A stretch of 64,000 nucleotides of DNA from Anaeromyxobacter diazotrophicus (GCF_013340205.1 NZ_BJTG01000002.1:248001-312000), one strand, 5' to 3'. Positions 54,609 through 62,730 are shown, counted from the first letter of the stretch. The notes: a model not told the origin generated them from the letters alone. Numbers and translations: made by a program.

Positions 54609-55220
54609 ATGGACGGTCTGCGCATCGGGGTGCTCGTCGTCGGGGCCTTGTTCGCCGCGTACGGCGGCCTGTGCATGTTCGGCCTCGAGCAGGACGCTCG
54701 GGAGCCGGAGACCGACGAGGAGTGGCGCCGGCGGCAGATCCGGAACGCCCGGGAGGCGCAGCTTCCGGAATGGCGCCGATTACTGCTCGCGCTTGCGGAG
54801 CCGATCACGGCGGCCGCCCTGCTCGTGTTCGCCGTCGCGGCGGCGGGCGGCTTCGAGTTCGCGCAGCTGTACATGCACGAGGGAGAGTTCGGGGCCATGG
54901 TGGGGTTCATGGCCGGGATGCTCGCGGCGCACGTGTACACCCGCCATGTGGCAGACCTTCGGCGTGCCATCACGGCCGAGGCGGACCTGCGGGCCGAGCT
55001 GAAGCGAACCAAGGCGCAGCTCCAAGAGGAGCGGCGCGCCCGGATCTTCGCCGAGACGAAACCGGAGCGCGACCGGGCGGAGGCCGAGCGCCGAACGCGC
55101 GAGGAGAAGCTCGCGGCCGAGCAGCGCGAGCGCGAGGAGAAACTCGCGGCCGAGAAGCGGAAACAGGACGAGGACTGGGAGCGCGCGCGAACCGAGGGAC
55201 GCATCATCCGGCTCACGTAG
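54609..55220 (+). CDS. Island membrane protein with C-terminal coiled coil
   Basis: A 203-residue protein. TM1 lies at about 5-25 (IGVLVVGALFAAYGGLCMF), a short charged loop follows, then TM2 and TM3 lie at about 65-115 (ITAAALLVFAVAAAGGF and FGAMVGFMAGMLAAHVY). A long charged coiled coil at about 130-198 has tandem R(E/T)REEKLAAE(Q/K) repeats. AGGAGG 8 nt upstream supports the ATG at 54609. No family recognised. It is convergent with the next gene. A membrane-anchored oligomerising protein is plausible. Confidence 0.6.
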   Translation: MDGLRIGVLVVGALFAAYGGLCMFGLEQDAREPETDEEWRRRQIRNAREAQLPEWRRLLLALAEPITAAALLVFAVAAAGGFEFAQLYMHEGEFGAMVGFMAGMLAAHVYTRHVADLRRAITAEADLRAELKRTKAQLQEERRARIFAETKPERDRAEAERRTREEKLAAEQREREEKLAAEKRKQDEDWERARTEGRIIRLT

Positions 55221-55271
55221 GCGCCAGCGGCGGCCCCATCACCCCGCATACGTGTGGCCCTTGGCGCGCCG

Positions 55272-55901
55272 CTACTTCGGCCTGGACGTGGGCGCGGGCG
55301 TGAGGGTGTCCGTCGCCTTCTCTCCGACCTGGAGCTGCTCCGCCTTGGGGGCCGTCGGCTTCTGCACAGGGGTGAGGACATCCCCGGCGTGGTCGGGCGC
55401 GGTAGTGGTGTCGGTGGCCGCCGGCGCGGTACTCAGTATCGCGGACGCGGAGCTCGTTCCAGTCGCGGCGGCGCTCAACCGAATGTAAGGCCATCGGACA
55501 GGTTTCGTCCCGCCGAGGAACTCGACATCGATGTGGTCGAGTTGCTGCGCTTCGCGGTCGGTGAGTTCCAGGGTCACCACGCGTTCGTCAGGTGCGTCGA
55601 GCCGAAACGGAAGCGCCGGGGCGATGCGGTCGGCTCCACGGTAGCTGACGAATGGCTTGCCATCGGCCGCGACGAGCCGCACGTCGCGGATCACCGTCGG
55701 ACGGTTCCCGGTGCTGAGTAGCGAGAGAATCGCGCGGTGGGGCTCGCCGCTGCCCTCCTCGAACAAGACGCGCGTGCGCGTGGGGTCGATGACGACGAGC
55801 TGGCGCTCATACCGGTCGCGAGTAGCGAGAATCGTCGTCACCATGATCGCGAGCAGAGCGACCAGACCGCCAACCGCGGCGTCGGAGTAGTACCAGGGCA
55901 T
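55272..55901 (-). CDS. Island single-pass membrane protein of unknown function
   Basis: A 209-residue protein: TM at about 9-28 (AVGGLVALLAIMVTTIL), then a mostly beta-type soluble domain (RQLVVIDPTRTRVLFEEGSG, RDVRLVAADGKPFVSYRG, VVTLELTDREAQQLDHIDVE) and a Thr/Pro/Ala-rich tail. GGAGAG at proper spacing favours ATG 55901 over 55919. Lower GC than the chromosomal neighbours. No family recognised. Confidence 0.6.
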   Translation of the reverse strand: MPWYYSDAAVGGLVALLAIMVTTILATRDRYERQLVVIDPTRTRVLFEEGSGEPHRAILSLLSTGNRPTVIRDVRLVAADGKPFVSYRGADRIAPALPFRLDAPDERVVTLELTDREAQQLDHIDVEFLGGTKPVRWPYIRLSAAATGTSSASAILSTAPAATDTTTAPDHAGDVLTPVQKPTAPKAEQLQVGEKATDTLTPAPTSRPK

Positions 55902-55955
55902 GCCTTCTCTCCGGTTCATCGCGCGTCCAAGGCCGCGCGAAGGTCCCGGCGGGCG

Positions 55956-57197
55956 CTAGAGCGCAAGCGACTGCTGCGGTGAGGGCGGCTCGGCGGGTGG
56001 CGTCAGTTGCGGCCGTGCCTGTCCGTGTCGCGCTGGGCAGAACGCGAGGATGATCTCGCTCATCGCCCTGTACCCGGCGTCCGTCTTCATGATGAGCCCC
56101 ATTCCCTCAAGTGCGTTCACGTCGCGCGAAAGCGTCTTGTCGGTCGTTCCGGCGTACGCCACCGCGAGCTGAGGACTGAGCCTCGGCAGGTCACGCCGCG
56201 GAACAGGCGCATCCTTCTTCGAAAGCTCGAGGACGAGATCCTTCATCCGCGAGGCGCTCGGCGTCTTCCTGGTTCTGAACTGATCGTGAACATAGTTGAT
56301 CCACGCGACGCGCTGCTGGTGCTCCCGTACGATCGCGATGTGATGAGTCAGGCCTTCGACAAACCCTCCCAGTGCATACTCGATGAACGGAAGGACGTCG
56401 CCACCGGACTGGCTCGCGGCCTGCAGTTGCCGGTAGTACTCGGTGCGCGTGTCGTTGTAGTGGTTGCTGAGCAGGTGGCACGCGACGTCGGGCACGCTCG
56501 CCGCCGCAAGGATCTGGAGTTCGATGAGTCGAGCGGTGCGCCCATTCCCATCCGCGAATGGGTGAATCCAGGCGATGTACAGGTGCGCCAACACCGCCTT
56601 GAGGATCGCGACCGGGAGCGCCAACTCGGGACGCTCCCGCGCGTCGAAGTCTTCGCCCCCCAGCCATTGGCAGAGCCGGTCCAGCAGGTACTCGCAGTCT
56701 TCGGCGGGCGGAGCCAGGTATGGTCCCACACCGACGCCATGCGTCCGAACCTGTCCAGGGACGACCTCGGGGGAGAGCGGCAGGCCCTTGAGCACGAGGC
56801 TGTTGAACAGGCGGATGCGCGGGGGCGTGAGCGGCGGAAGCGAGCCGCGGATGAGATCGGGGTGGATGACGCCGTTCAAGGCCGCCAGGATGTTGTCGAC
56901 CTCCTGCACCTGGTACGCCTTCGACTGCGGCACTTGGAGCTTCCCCTCGATGCGTTTCTCCACGTCCTCGGCCGAGAGCGTGTTGCCCTCGATCGCGGTC
57001 GTAGCGGCGACGCCCTTGGCCAACGTAACCGTGTAGAGTTTCTTCGCGATCTCGGGCCGCAGAGGCACGCCGCCGATGTGCTCGCACTTCGACCTGGCTT
57101 CCCCGAGGAGCATCCAAACGCGGGCCGACACGCGGCCAGGGGAAAGATCGACCGTGAACTTGAGCCAAGGATGCGTCACCTCGTACTTCCGTGGCAT
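55956..57197 (-). CDS. Fic-domain AMP-transferase, class II (self-inhibited), with C-terminal winged helix
   Basis: A 413-residue Fic protein. The active-site loop HPFADGNGRTAR (212-223) matches HxFx(D/E)GNGRxxR, so it should transfer AMP (or a related group) to protein hydroxyls. N-terminal TTAIEGN (66-72) is the (S/T)xxxE(G/N) inhibitory helix of class II Fic proteins, so no separate antitoxin is needed. Residues about 330-385 look like a winged helix (RRDLPRLSPQLAVAYAGTTD, RDVNALEGMGLI), as in many Fic regulators. AGGAGG before ATG 57197. Central gene of the island; the 249-bp region upstream is AT-richer and probably holds its promoter. Confidence 0.88.
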   Translation of the reverse strand: MPRKYEVTHPWLKFTVDLSPGRVSARVWMLLGEARSKCEHIGGVPLRPEIAKKLYTVTLAKGVAATTAIEGNTLSAEDVEKRIEGKLQVPQSKAYQVQEVDNILAALNGVIHPDLIRGSLPPLTPPRIRLFNSLVLKGLPLSPEVVPGQVRTHGVGVGPYLAPPAEDCEYLLDRLCQWLGGEDFDARERPELALPVAILKAVLAHLYIAWIHPFADGNGRTARLIELQILAAASVPDVACHLLSNHYNDTRTEYYRQLQAASQSGGDVLPFIEYALGGFVEGLTHHIAIVREHQQRVAWINYVHDQFRTRKTPSASRMKDLVLELSKKDAPVPRRDLPRLSPQLAVAYAGTTDKTLSRDVNALEGMGLIMKTDAGYRAMSEIILAFCPARHGQARPQLTPPAEPPSPQQSLAL

Positions 57198-57446
57198 GGC
57201 GCCTCCTGATGTCCAACAGAACACCTGAAATATCAGAGCACTAGATCAGCTTGTTCGAGCCGGATGTCCGCTGCGATGTCCGGAGGTTAGTCCAGGCAGA
57301 TGTCGGGCGCAATGCCTGCCAGCCTGCGACCCGAATCAGGGCACCGCTCGGCTGCTTAAGGGAGCCACAGGCTGACGTCACATGGGGGAGCCCCAATCAT
57401 TCGGAGGCCGGCCGCCTTACCCTCCCCCCGCCGGCAGGGTGCTGGA

Positions 57447-58010
57447 TCAGTCGACGTCGAACCGCGCGACCGGCCTCAGGGCCGCTACGCCTTCATCCCG
57501 CAGGCGCCCAATGCTGTCCGTGAACTCGTCGAAGAACACGGCGACGTGCTTCAGCGAGGGATTCGCGATGCTCACGATGTTCATCATGAACTCGTGGTGC
57601 TCCTTCTCGACGTCCGGAGCGATCGCGAGCGCGCTCCTCAGTGTCTTCGCCTCTTCGTCCGTCAGGTAGGCGACGGCGAGCGCTGCTGCGGCGCGGAGTT
57701 GCTGCAGCGGCTCCTCCGTTGCGGAGCGGCCCTGCTTCATGACGTCGGCCATCCGCTCAATGATCATCCCCGTGCCGGTGCCAACGCCCTCGAGATAGTG
57801 GGCCTTCATCGCGATCGCCCCCGTCCAACCCGCCAGCGCGTCGCACGCGGTCGTGAGCGCGACGATCCCGGTGGCCGCCGCCTCGCTCCGCCGCTCCCGC
57901 CGCCGATCTCTCTTCCACCCTCGGATCCCGAACGCCGCCACGAGAACAGCAGCCGCGGTGCCGACCCCCGAGAGCACTTCTCCGACCTGCGCCGCCTCGA
58001 GAAGCGTCAT
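57447..58010 (-). CDS. Island membrane-anchored helical protein
   Basis: A 187-residue protein: one TM at about 10-30 (VLSGVGTAAAVLVAAFGI), a very basic stretch (RGWKRDRRRERR), then a helical domain (ALTTACDALAGWTGAIAMKA, EPLQQLRAAAALAVAYLTDE, KHVAVFFDEFTDSIGRLRDE). No family recognised. The ATG at 58010 lies 1 nt after the stop of the preceding small gene, indicating translational coupling. Possible membrane-linked effector or sensor; unproven. Confidence 0.6.
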   Translation of the reverse strand: MTLLEAAQVGEVLSGVGTAAAVLVAAFGIRGWKRDRRRERRSEAAATGIVALTTACDALAGWTGAIAMKAHYLEGVGTGTGMIIERMADVMKQGRSATEEPLQQLRAAAALAVAYLTDEEAKTLRSALAIAPDVEKEHHEFMMNIVSIANPSLKHVAVFFDEFTDSIGRLRDEGVAALRPVARFDVD

Positions 58011-58011
58011 T

Positions 58012-58272
58012 TCAGTTCGCTCCGTCCTTCGAGAGGCCGATCTCCGCGAGACGCTCCGCGGTGAACTCGGCGGCGGCGTCGTCCAGCTCCTCGACCAGGT
58101 CGGCAGACACGCCACGGCGCAGCCCGTCAACGAGCGCCTTCGCCGCGACGTAGGCGGCGGAGAAGTCGAGGCCGGTGTAGACCTGGCCCTCCGTCGACTG
58201 CGCCATCGCTTCGCACGGGTCCCGCGCCTGGAACTCGAGGGCTCGGCGCTTCTGCTCGTCGAGGAGGGGCAT
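58012..58272 (-). CDS. Island small helical protein
   Basis: An 86-residue acidic helical protein (LDEQKRRALEFQARDPCEAM, YVAAKALVDGLRRGVSADLV, ELDDAAAEFTAERLAEIGLS). No TM segment. It has antitoxin-like size and charge but no recognisable DNA-binding motif. Its ATG overlaps the stop of an upstream reading frame (TGATG) and its stop is 1 nt before the next ATG, so a three-gene coupled operon is likely. Confidence 0.55.
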   Translation of the reverse strand: MPLLDEQKRRALEFQARDPCEAMAQSTEGQVYTGLDFSAAYVAAKALVDGLRRGVSADLVEELDDAAAEFTAERLAEIGLSKDGAN

Positions 58273-58499
58273 CACCGCGAGACGTGGTCGCGCGCCGCGG
58301 CGCGGATCACGCGCAGGCCGGGCTTCTCGGCGTCGCCCCACTCCTCGCGGGCGGGGCGCTGCTTCCGAGCTGCGACCGTAGCCACGTCTCGGTGAGGCGC
58401 CGCACGCGGCGCCGGGTAGACTGCACGCTGTCCATCGCGCCTCCGACAAGGCCGGTGGTCGGGGCTCCGCGGCTGGTCGGCCGCGGGGCCCTGCTTCAT
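58272..58499 (-). CDS. Possible small island gene ahead of the coupled pair
   Basis: A 75-codon frame whose last half looks coded (KQRPAREEWGDAEKPGLRVI then RAAARDHVSR). Its TGA overlaps the ATG of the following gene, the best evidence for it. The first half is low-complexity and the ATG at 58499 lies inside a hairpin, so the true start may be an internal GTG about 37 codons from the end. Low certainty. Confidence 0.35.
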   Translation of the reverse strand: MKQGPAADQPRSPDHRPCRRRDGQRAVYPAPRAAPHRDVATVAARKQRPAREEWGDAEKPGLRVIRAAARDHVSR

Positions 58500-58548
58500 C
58501 CCAGGAGGCGCGCCCTAGCGCGCGGCGCCTGGTGTCCCGGGATGAAGC
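58493..58548. repeat. Long imperfect hairpin at the right end of the island
   Basis: GCTTCATCCC (58493-58502) pairs with GGGATGAAGC (58539-58548), and AGGCGC (58506-58511) with GCGCCT (58525-58530). The right arm is part of CCCGGGATGAAGCCATGC (58536-58553), also present with one change at the left end. The rest of 58549-58682 holds GTACCAGG (58566-58573) and no gene. Confidence 0.55.
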
Positions 58549-58682
58549 CATGCCCGGGCAGAGCCGTACCAGGCCGGTCTGACCCGGCCAACGTTTCATC
58601 TCGCCGCGGACGCGCGGAAGCGCTGGGGCTCAGGCGTGAAAAGCAGTCGGGAGAGGCGGATGCGCGATCCTGGAAAGGACCC

Positions 58683-58709
58683 CTACCAGCTCCCGAACCT
58701 CCGCCGGGC
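58683..58709. repeat. Right 27-bp direct repeat (attR-like), 3' end of hydrolase gene
   Basis: Identical to 54255-54281. It starts at the stop codon (58683-58685, minus strand TAG) and covers the last eight codons of the acetyl-CoA hydrolase gene, so insertion here would leave that gene intact. Confidence 0.7.
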
Positions 58710-59957
58710 CTCGGCCGCGAGCGCCTCGCGGTGCCGCGGGTCGGCCACCGCCACCAGCGCCGCCGCGCGCTGGCGCAGGTTCTTGCCGAACAGGTCGGCG
58801 ATGCCGTGCTCGGTCACGACGTAGTGCACGTGGGCGCGGGTGGTGACGACCCCGGCGCCGGGCTTCAGGTAGGAGACGATGCGCGACTCGCCGGTGCTGG
58901 TGGTCGAGGGGAGGGCCACGATGGGCTTGCCCCCCTCCGACAGCGCGGCCCCGCGGATGAAGTCCATCTGGCCGCCCACGCCGGAGTAGAGCAGGTCCCC
59001 GATGGAGTCGGCGCACACCTGGCCGGTGAGGTCCACCTCGATCGCGCTGTTGATGGCGGTGACGCGAGGGTTGCGGCGGATGACGGCGGTGTCGTTCACG
59101 TAGGCGATGTCGAGCATCGCCACCGCCGGGTTGTCGTCGAGGAAGTCGTACAGGCGCCGCGTCCCGAAGGCGAACCCGGCCACGACCTTGCCCGGGTGGA
59201 CGCGCTTGGCCTCGCCGGTGACGACGCCCCGCTCCACCAGGTCCACCACCGCGTCCGAGATCATCTCGGAGTGGATGCCGAGGCGCTGGTGCCCCGCCAG
59301 CGCGGCGAGCGTCGCCTGCGGCAGCCCGCCGATCCCGACCTGGAGCGTGGCGCCGTCCTCCACCAGCTCGGCGCAGTGGCGCCCGATGGCGCGCTCCACC
59401 TCCGAGAGCGCCCGCGGCGCCAGCTCGGGCAGCGGGTCGTCGCCCTCCACCAGGTAGTCGATGGCGTCGGCGTGGATGAGCCCGTCGCCGTGGGTGCGCG
59501 GCATGTGCCGGTTCACCTGCGCCACCACCGTGCGCGCGGTCTGCACCGCCGCCCGGGCGACGTCCACCGAGACGCCGAGCGAGCAGAACCCGTGCCGGTC
59601 GGGCGGCGAGACCGAGACGAGCGCCACGTCGAGCGGCAGCAGGCCGCGCCGGAAGAGCTGCGGCACCTCGGAGAGGAAGACGGGCAGGTAGTCGCCGCGC
59701 CCCTCCTGCACGGCGGCGCGCACGTTCGCGCCGACGAAGAGGGCGTTCACCCGGAAGCTCTTCGCGAGCTCCGGCGCGGCGTAGGGCGCCTCGCCCTCGG
59801 TGTGCAGGTGGACCATCTCCACCACCCGCAGCTCCCCGGCGCGCGCGGTGAGCGCCGCGATGAGCCGCCGCGGGGCGGCCGCGACGCTGTGCACGAAGAC
59901 GCGGTGCCCCGACCGGACGACCGAGACGGCCTCCTCAGCGGTGACGCTCCGGCTCAC
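58683..59957 (-). CDS. Acetyl-CoA hydrolase/CoA-transferase family enzyme
   Basis: A 424-residue two-domain CoA-transferase-fold enzyme. It has VQVGIGGLPQATLAAL-type glycine loop sequence, the catalytic glutamate in GIHSEMISDAVVDLVERG, and VGGQMDFIRGA. Closest in pattern to acetyl-CoA hydrolases and butyryl/4-hydroxybutyrate CoA-transferases; which donor and acceptor it uses is not determinable. The GTG at 59957 has GGAGGGGG just upstream. Its final codons are the right repeat of the island; the GH15 gene was probably next in its operon before the insertion. Confidence 0.85.
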   Translation of the reverse strand: MSRSVTAEEAVSVVRSGHRVFVHSVAAAPRRLIAALTARAGELRVVEMVHLHTEGEAPYAAPELAKSFRVNALFVGANVRAAVQEGRGDYLPVFLSEVPQLFRRGLLPLDVALVSVSPPDRHGFCSLGVSVDVARAAVQTARTVVAQVNRHMPRTHGDGLIHADAIDYLVEGDDPLPELAPRALSEVERAIGRHCAELVEDGATLQVGIGGLPQATLAALAGHQRLGIHSEMISDAVVDLVERGVVTGEAKRVHPGKVVAGFAFGTRRLYDFLDDNPAVAMLDIAYVNDTAVIRRNPRVTAINSAIEVDLTGQVCADSIGDLLYSGVGGQMDFIRGAALSEGGKPIVALPSTTSTGESRIVSYLKPGAGVVTTRAHVHYVVTEHGIADLFGKNLRQRAAALVAVADPRHREALAAEARRRFGSW

Positions 59958-60190
59958 GCCCCCTCCATCGCGCCCGGCTGGCGGGCGAACCCCGGGAGCA
60001 TAGTCGAAGCGTCCCCCACGCGCGGGGCTGGCGAGCGCCGCGCGGCGGGGGGCCACCGCCGAGGGCGCGCCGCGCGGAGGCACCCCACCTGAACTCCACG
60101 TTGCGTGACGAGGGTCAAGGCCGACCCGGCGCCCCGGGCTCAACGTCGATCCAGGGGGAGCGGGGCGAGCTCGGCGCCGCGGGAGCGAGC

Positions 60191-60859
60191 ATGCGCGTGC
60201 TCTTCGAGGAAGACGTGAGGGCCCGGCTCGCCGGGGGGCCGCCCGGCGGCACCGCCCTCTCCTGCCTCGTCGACCTCCATGTGCCGTGGCCCGGGCTCCG
60301 CGGCGTCGGGGCTCGAGAGCTCGCCGAGAGCGTGCTGCGCCGGGTCGCCGAGCGCCGCGCCGGCTGGCTCGACCTCGCGATCTTCGGCCGCGAGCCGCTC
60401 CGCGAGCTCGGCGCCGCGGCGGCCCTGTCCAGCGGGCTGCAGCGCGCCTGCCTCGCGTGGGGCGTGGGGTTCGCGGCCTACGTGGTCGGGGACGGCGCCG
60501 GCCTCGACGCGGCGGCCGCGCGCCAGCTGGCGAGGGCCGGGGTGGCGCGGCTGCAGGTCGCGCTGGAGGTGCCCCGGCGCAGCGCGCACGCCGGCGGCGG
60601 CGGTTGGCTGCGGGTGCTCGACGCGGCGGCGCAGGCGTGCGCGCGGATCCGGCTCGTGCTGCGGGTGAACCCGGAGCCGCCCTGCGACTTCGAGGCGCTG
60701 ATGGGGGCGCTGGAGGAGCGCGGGCTCCCCGCGGCCGGGCCGGCGGTCGCGCTCTACCTGGCGCGCCGCGCGCCCTGGGCCCAGCAGGCGCGGGAGCTGG
60801 TCGCGCTCTCGGCGCTGCTCGAGGCCTCGCCCGAGGCCGCCCGCGCGCCGCGCGCCTGA
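60191..60859 (+). CDS. Radical-SAM-like barrel protein lacking the cluster motif
   Basis: A 222-residue protein whose order of elements follows a radical SAM/SPASM barrel: LDLAIFGREPLRELG at the place of the usual GGEP loop, ARAGVARLQVALEVPRRSAH at the place of the substrate strand, then RIRLVLRVNPEPPCDFEALM. The CxxxCxxC cluster motif is absent; only scattered single cysteines (near 25, 83, 147, 160) occur. If the similarity is real it is a non-catalytic homologue or partner. Family assignment is inference from pattern, not a search. Divergent from the hydrolase gene; the 233-bp interval holds nothing else I recognise. Confidence 0.45.
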   Translation: MRVLFEEDVRARLAGGPPGGTALSCLVDLHVPWPGLRGVGARELAESVLRRVAERRAGWLDLAIFGREPLRELGAAAALSSGLQRACLAWGVGFAAYVVGDGAGLDAAAARQLARAGVARLQVALEVPRRSAHAGGGGWLRVLDAAAQACARIRLVLRVNPEPPCDFEALMGALEERGLPAAGPAVALYLARRAPWAQQARELVALSALLEASPEAARAPRA

Positions 60860-60933
60860 TCGCTCGCCTGGCCGCCGGCGCGCGCGACCTCACCCCTTGC
60901 CCCCCAGCCGGGCGTAAGCAGGTTTGGGGTCGG

Positions 60934-61389
60934 ATGCCCATGCAGAGTCACCCGCACCCTCAGGAACTGGAGCGCGGCTCGCGCGGCGCCCGCGACCCGG
61001 AGCGCCCGGCGCGCGACGACCACCGCCTGCGCGACGCGCCCAAGGGGAGGCTCCTCGTCATCGACGACGACGCCGACATCCGGACGGCGCTGGCCGAGAT
61101 CCTGGAGCTGTCCGGCTACGAGGTGGTGGTGGCCGCGGACGGGCAGGAGGGCGCGGAGCTGCTCGCCGTGGTCTCGCCGCAGGCGATCGTGCTCGACCTC
61201 ATGATGCCGCGCATGGACGGCTGGACGTTCCTGGAGCACCTGCGGTGCCACCCGACGCTGCACGACCTGCCGGTGCTGGTGACGAGCGCGGCGCCCGGCG
61301 AGCCTCCCCCCGGCGCGGACGCGTGCCTGCCGAAGCCGTTCGACGCGACGCAGCTCGACCGCGCCGTGGCGCGCCTCTGCGCGCACTGA
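60934..61389 (+). CDS. Single-domain (receiver-only) response regulator
   Basis: A 151-residue protein: a polar N-terminal tail of about 38 residues, then a CheY-like receiver with acidic pocket IDDD (43-46), phospho-acceptor Asp88 (IVLDLMMPRMDGW) and Lys136 (CLPKPF). No output domain, so it works by protein contact or phosphorelay. Possible starts are ATG 60934 and ATG 60940. No kinase is adjacent. Confidence 0.85.
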   Translation: MPMQSHPHPQELERGSRGARDPERPARDDHRLRDAPKGRLLVIDDDADIRTALAEILELSGYEVVVAADGQEGAELLAVVSPQAIVLDLMMPRMDGWTFLEHLRCHPTLHDLPVLVTSAAPGEPPPGADACLPKPFDATQLDRAVARLCAH

Positions 61390-61504
61390 GCGCGGCTCCT
61401 GCGGGGCCGGCGAGACGCCGGTCGCGCCCCGCCCGCCGCTGCTCTACAATGCGCGCCCCGCCGCGGCCTCCGCCTCCGGCGGCAGAAGGAGCGGCTGCAG
61501 CGCG

Positions 61505-62251
61505 ATGGAGCTCTTCGCCAGGACCTCGGGGACGTGGTTCAACATGGGCACGGTGGTGCTGGGCACCGCGGTCGGCCTCGCCGCCGGCGGGCGGCTGCCC
61601 GAGCGCATGGGCCGCACGCTCATGCAGGTGCTCGGGCTCGTCACGCTGCTCGTGGGCCTCCGCATGGCCTGGGAGCTCGACGGCCTGCACGCCGGCCGGG
61701 TGCCGGGCGTCATCGTGGCGCTCGTCAGCCTCGCGCTCGGCGCCATCGCCGGGGAGGCGCTCGGGCTCGAGGAGCGGCTGCAGACGCTGGGGGACTTCCT
61801 GCGCCGGCGGTTCCGCGGCAGCGGGCGGTTCACCGAGGGGTTCGTCACCGCGAGCCTCCTCTTCTGCATCGGCCCCATGGCGATCGTGGGCTCGATCCAG
61901 AACGGGCTCTCCCACGACTCCCGCACGCTCGTGCTCAAGTCGGCGCTCGACGGCATCGCCTCGATCGCGCTCGCCGGCGTCTACGGGGTGGGCGTCGGCT
62001 TCTCGGCGCTCGTGCTCGGCGCGCTGCAGGGCGGGATGAGCCTCGGGGCCGCGGGGCTGGCGCGCAGCCTGCCGGACCCCGCCGTCGACCCTCGCGTGCT
62101 GCTCGTGAGTGGGGCGGGCGGGTTGCTCATCGTGGGGATCGGCGTGAACCTGCTGCTCGGCGGCCTCTCCGTCGAGGACCGACGGGTGCGGGTGGGGGCC
62201 ATGCTCCCCGCGCTCGCCATCGCGCCCGCGCTGCAGGCGCTGCTCGGCTGA
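61505..62251 (+). CDS. DUF554-family membrane protein (YdfK-like)
   Basis: A 248-residue membrane protein with about seven TM helices and the family motifs GTWFNMGTVVLGTAVGLAAG, LLFCIGPMAIVGSIQNGLS and GGLLIVGIGVNLL. Family of unknown transport function. A TACAAT hexamer sits about 60 nt upstream (61446-61451) as a possible -10. Complete and of typical length; monocistronic. Confidence 0.85.
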   Translation: MELFARTSGTWFNMGTVVLGTAVGLAAGGRLPERMGRTLMQVLGLVTLLVGLRMAWELDGLHAGRVPGVIVALVSLALGAIAGEALGLEERLQTLGDFLRRRFRGSGRFTEGFVTASLLFCIGPMAIVGSIQNGLSHDSRTLVLKSALDGIASIALAGVYGVGVGFSALVLGALQGGMSLGAAGLARSLPDPAVDPRVLLVSGAGGLLIVGIGVNLLLGGLSVEDRRVRVGAMLPALAIAPALQALLG

Positions 62252-62289
62252 CGCAGCCCCTTGCCGGGAGGTCGGCCGGGGTCCCCAGC

Positions 62290-62730
62290 TCAGGAGGCGC
62301 GCGGCTTGTCGACGCGCGGCGCGGCCGCGGGCCGGAAGTGGCGGCTCGCGAGGTAGCGCCCGAGCGGGAGGTCGTTCACCTGGATGTGGAACTTGAGCCA
62401 CTCCGGCAGCCGCGTCCCGATCCAGGCGAGGATCGGGGGTGAGAGCCCCTGCCCGCTCAGCTCCTGACCGAGCTGCGCGAAGTCCTGCATGAAGAGGTCG
62501 TGCGCGCTCTTGTGGCGGCCGCGTTCGGGATACGCGGTCTCCGCCATCATCGACTCCTCGGCCTGGAAGTGGGAGACGAGGTAGTCGCCCAGCGCGGAGA
62601 GCATCTCCTTGGCCTGCGCGAGATCGTCCGCCTGGGCGGCCCGCGCCAGGGCCTCCATCCGGTCGAGCATCACGCGGTGCTGGCCGTCGATCTCCTCGTA
62701 ACCGCTCGCCAGCTCGGAAGTAAGTCGCAC
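62290..62730 (-). CDS. Bacteriohemerythrin
   Basis: A 146-residue di-iron O2-binding protein. The full ligand set is present: His18 (DGQH), His54 and Glu58 (HFQAEES), His73 and His77 (HKSAH), His115 and Asp120 (HIQVND). It stores or delivers oxygen, or senses it. The GTG start at 62730 has AGGAGAG 5 nt upstream. The 277-bp region to the next gene (62731-63007) carries no supported gene; it contains the dyad GCAGG-CACG-CCTGC near 62865. Confidence 0.9.
   Translation of the reverse strand: MRLTSELASGYEEIDGQHRVMLDRMEALARAAQADDLAQAKEMLSALGDYLVSHFQAEESMMAETAYPERGRHKSAHDLFMQDFAQLGQELSGQGLSPPILAWIGTRLPEWLKFHIQVNDLPLGRYLASRHFRPAAAPRVDKPRAS

Larger units (their letters stand above)
54255..58709. mobile_element. 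Putative 4.4-kb genomic island bounded by 27-bp direct repeats
   Basis: A perfect 27-bp direct repeat lies at 54255-54281 and 58683-58709. The right copy begins exactly at the TAG stop of the acetyl-CoA hydrolase gene and covers its last codons (RRFGSW); the left copy abuts the GH15 gene, which without the island would follow directly. Content between is of lower GC and consists of accessory genes (Fic protein, membrane and coiled-coil proteins). Both ends carry a related CCCGGGATGAAGCC motif. No integrase, transposase or tRNA is seen, so it is non-autonomous, decayed, or of an unrecognised type. Confidence 0.6.

Noticed and set aside
57373-57380. TGACGTCA palindrome upstream of the Fic gene
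   Set aside because: An 8-bp palindrome occurs by chance in a window this size, and there is no second copy or link to a promoter element.
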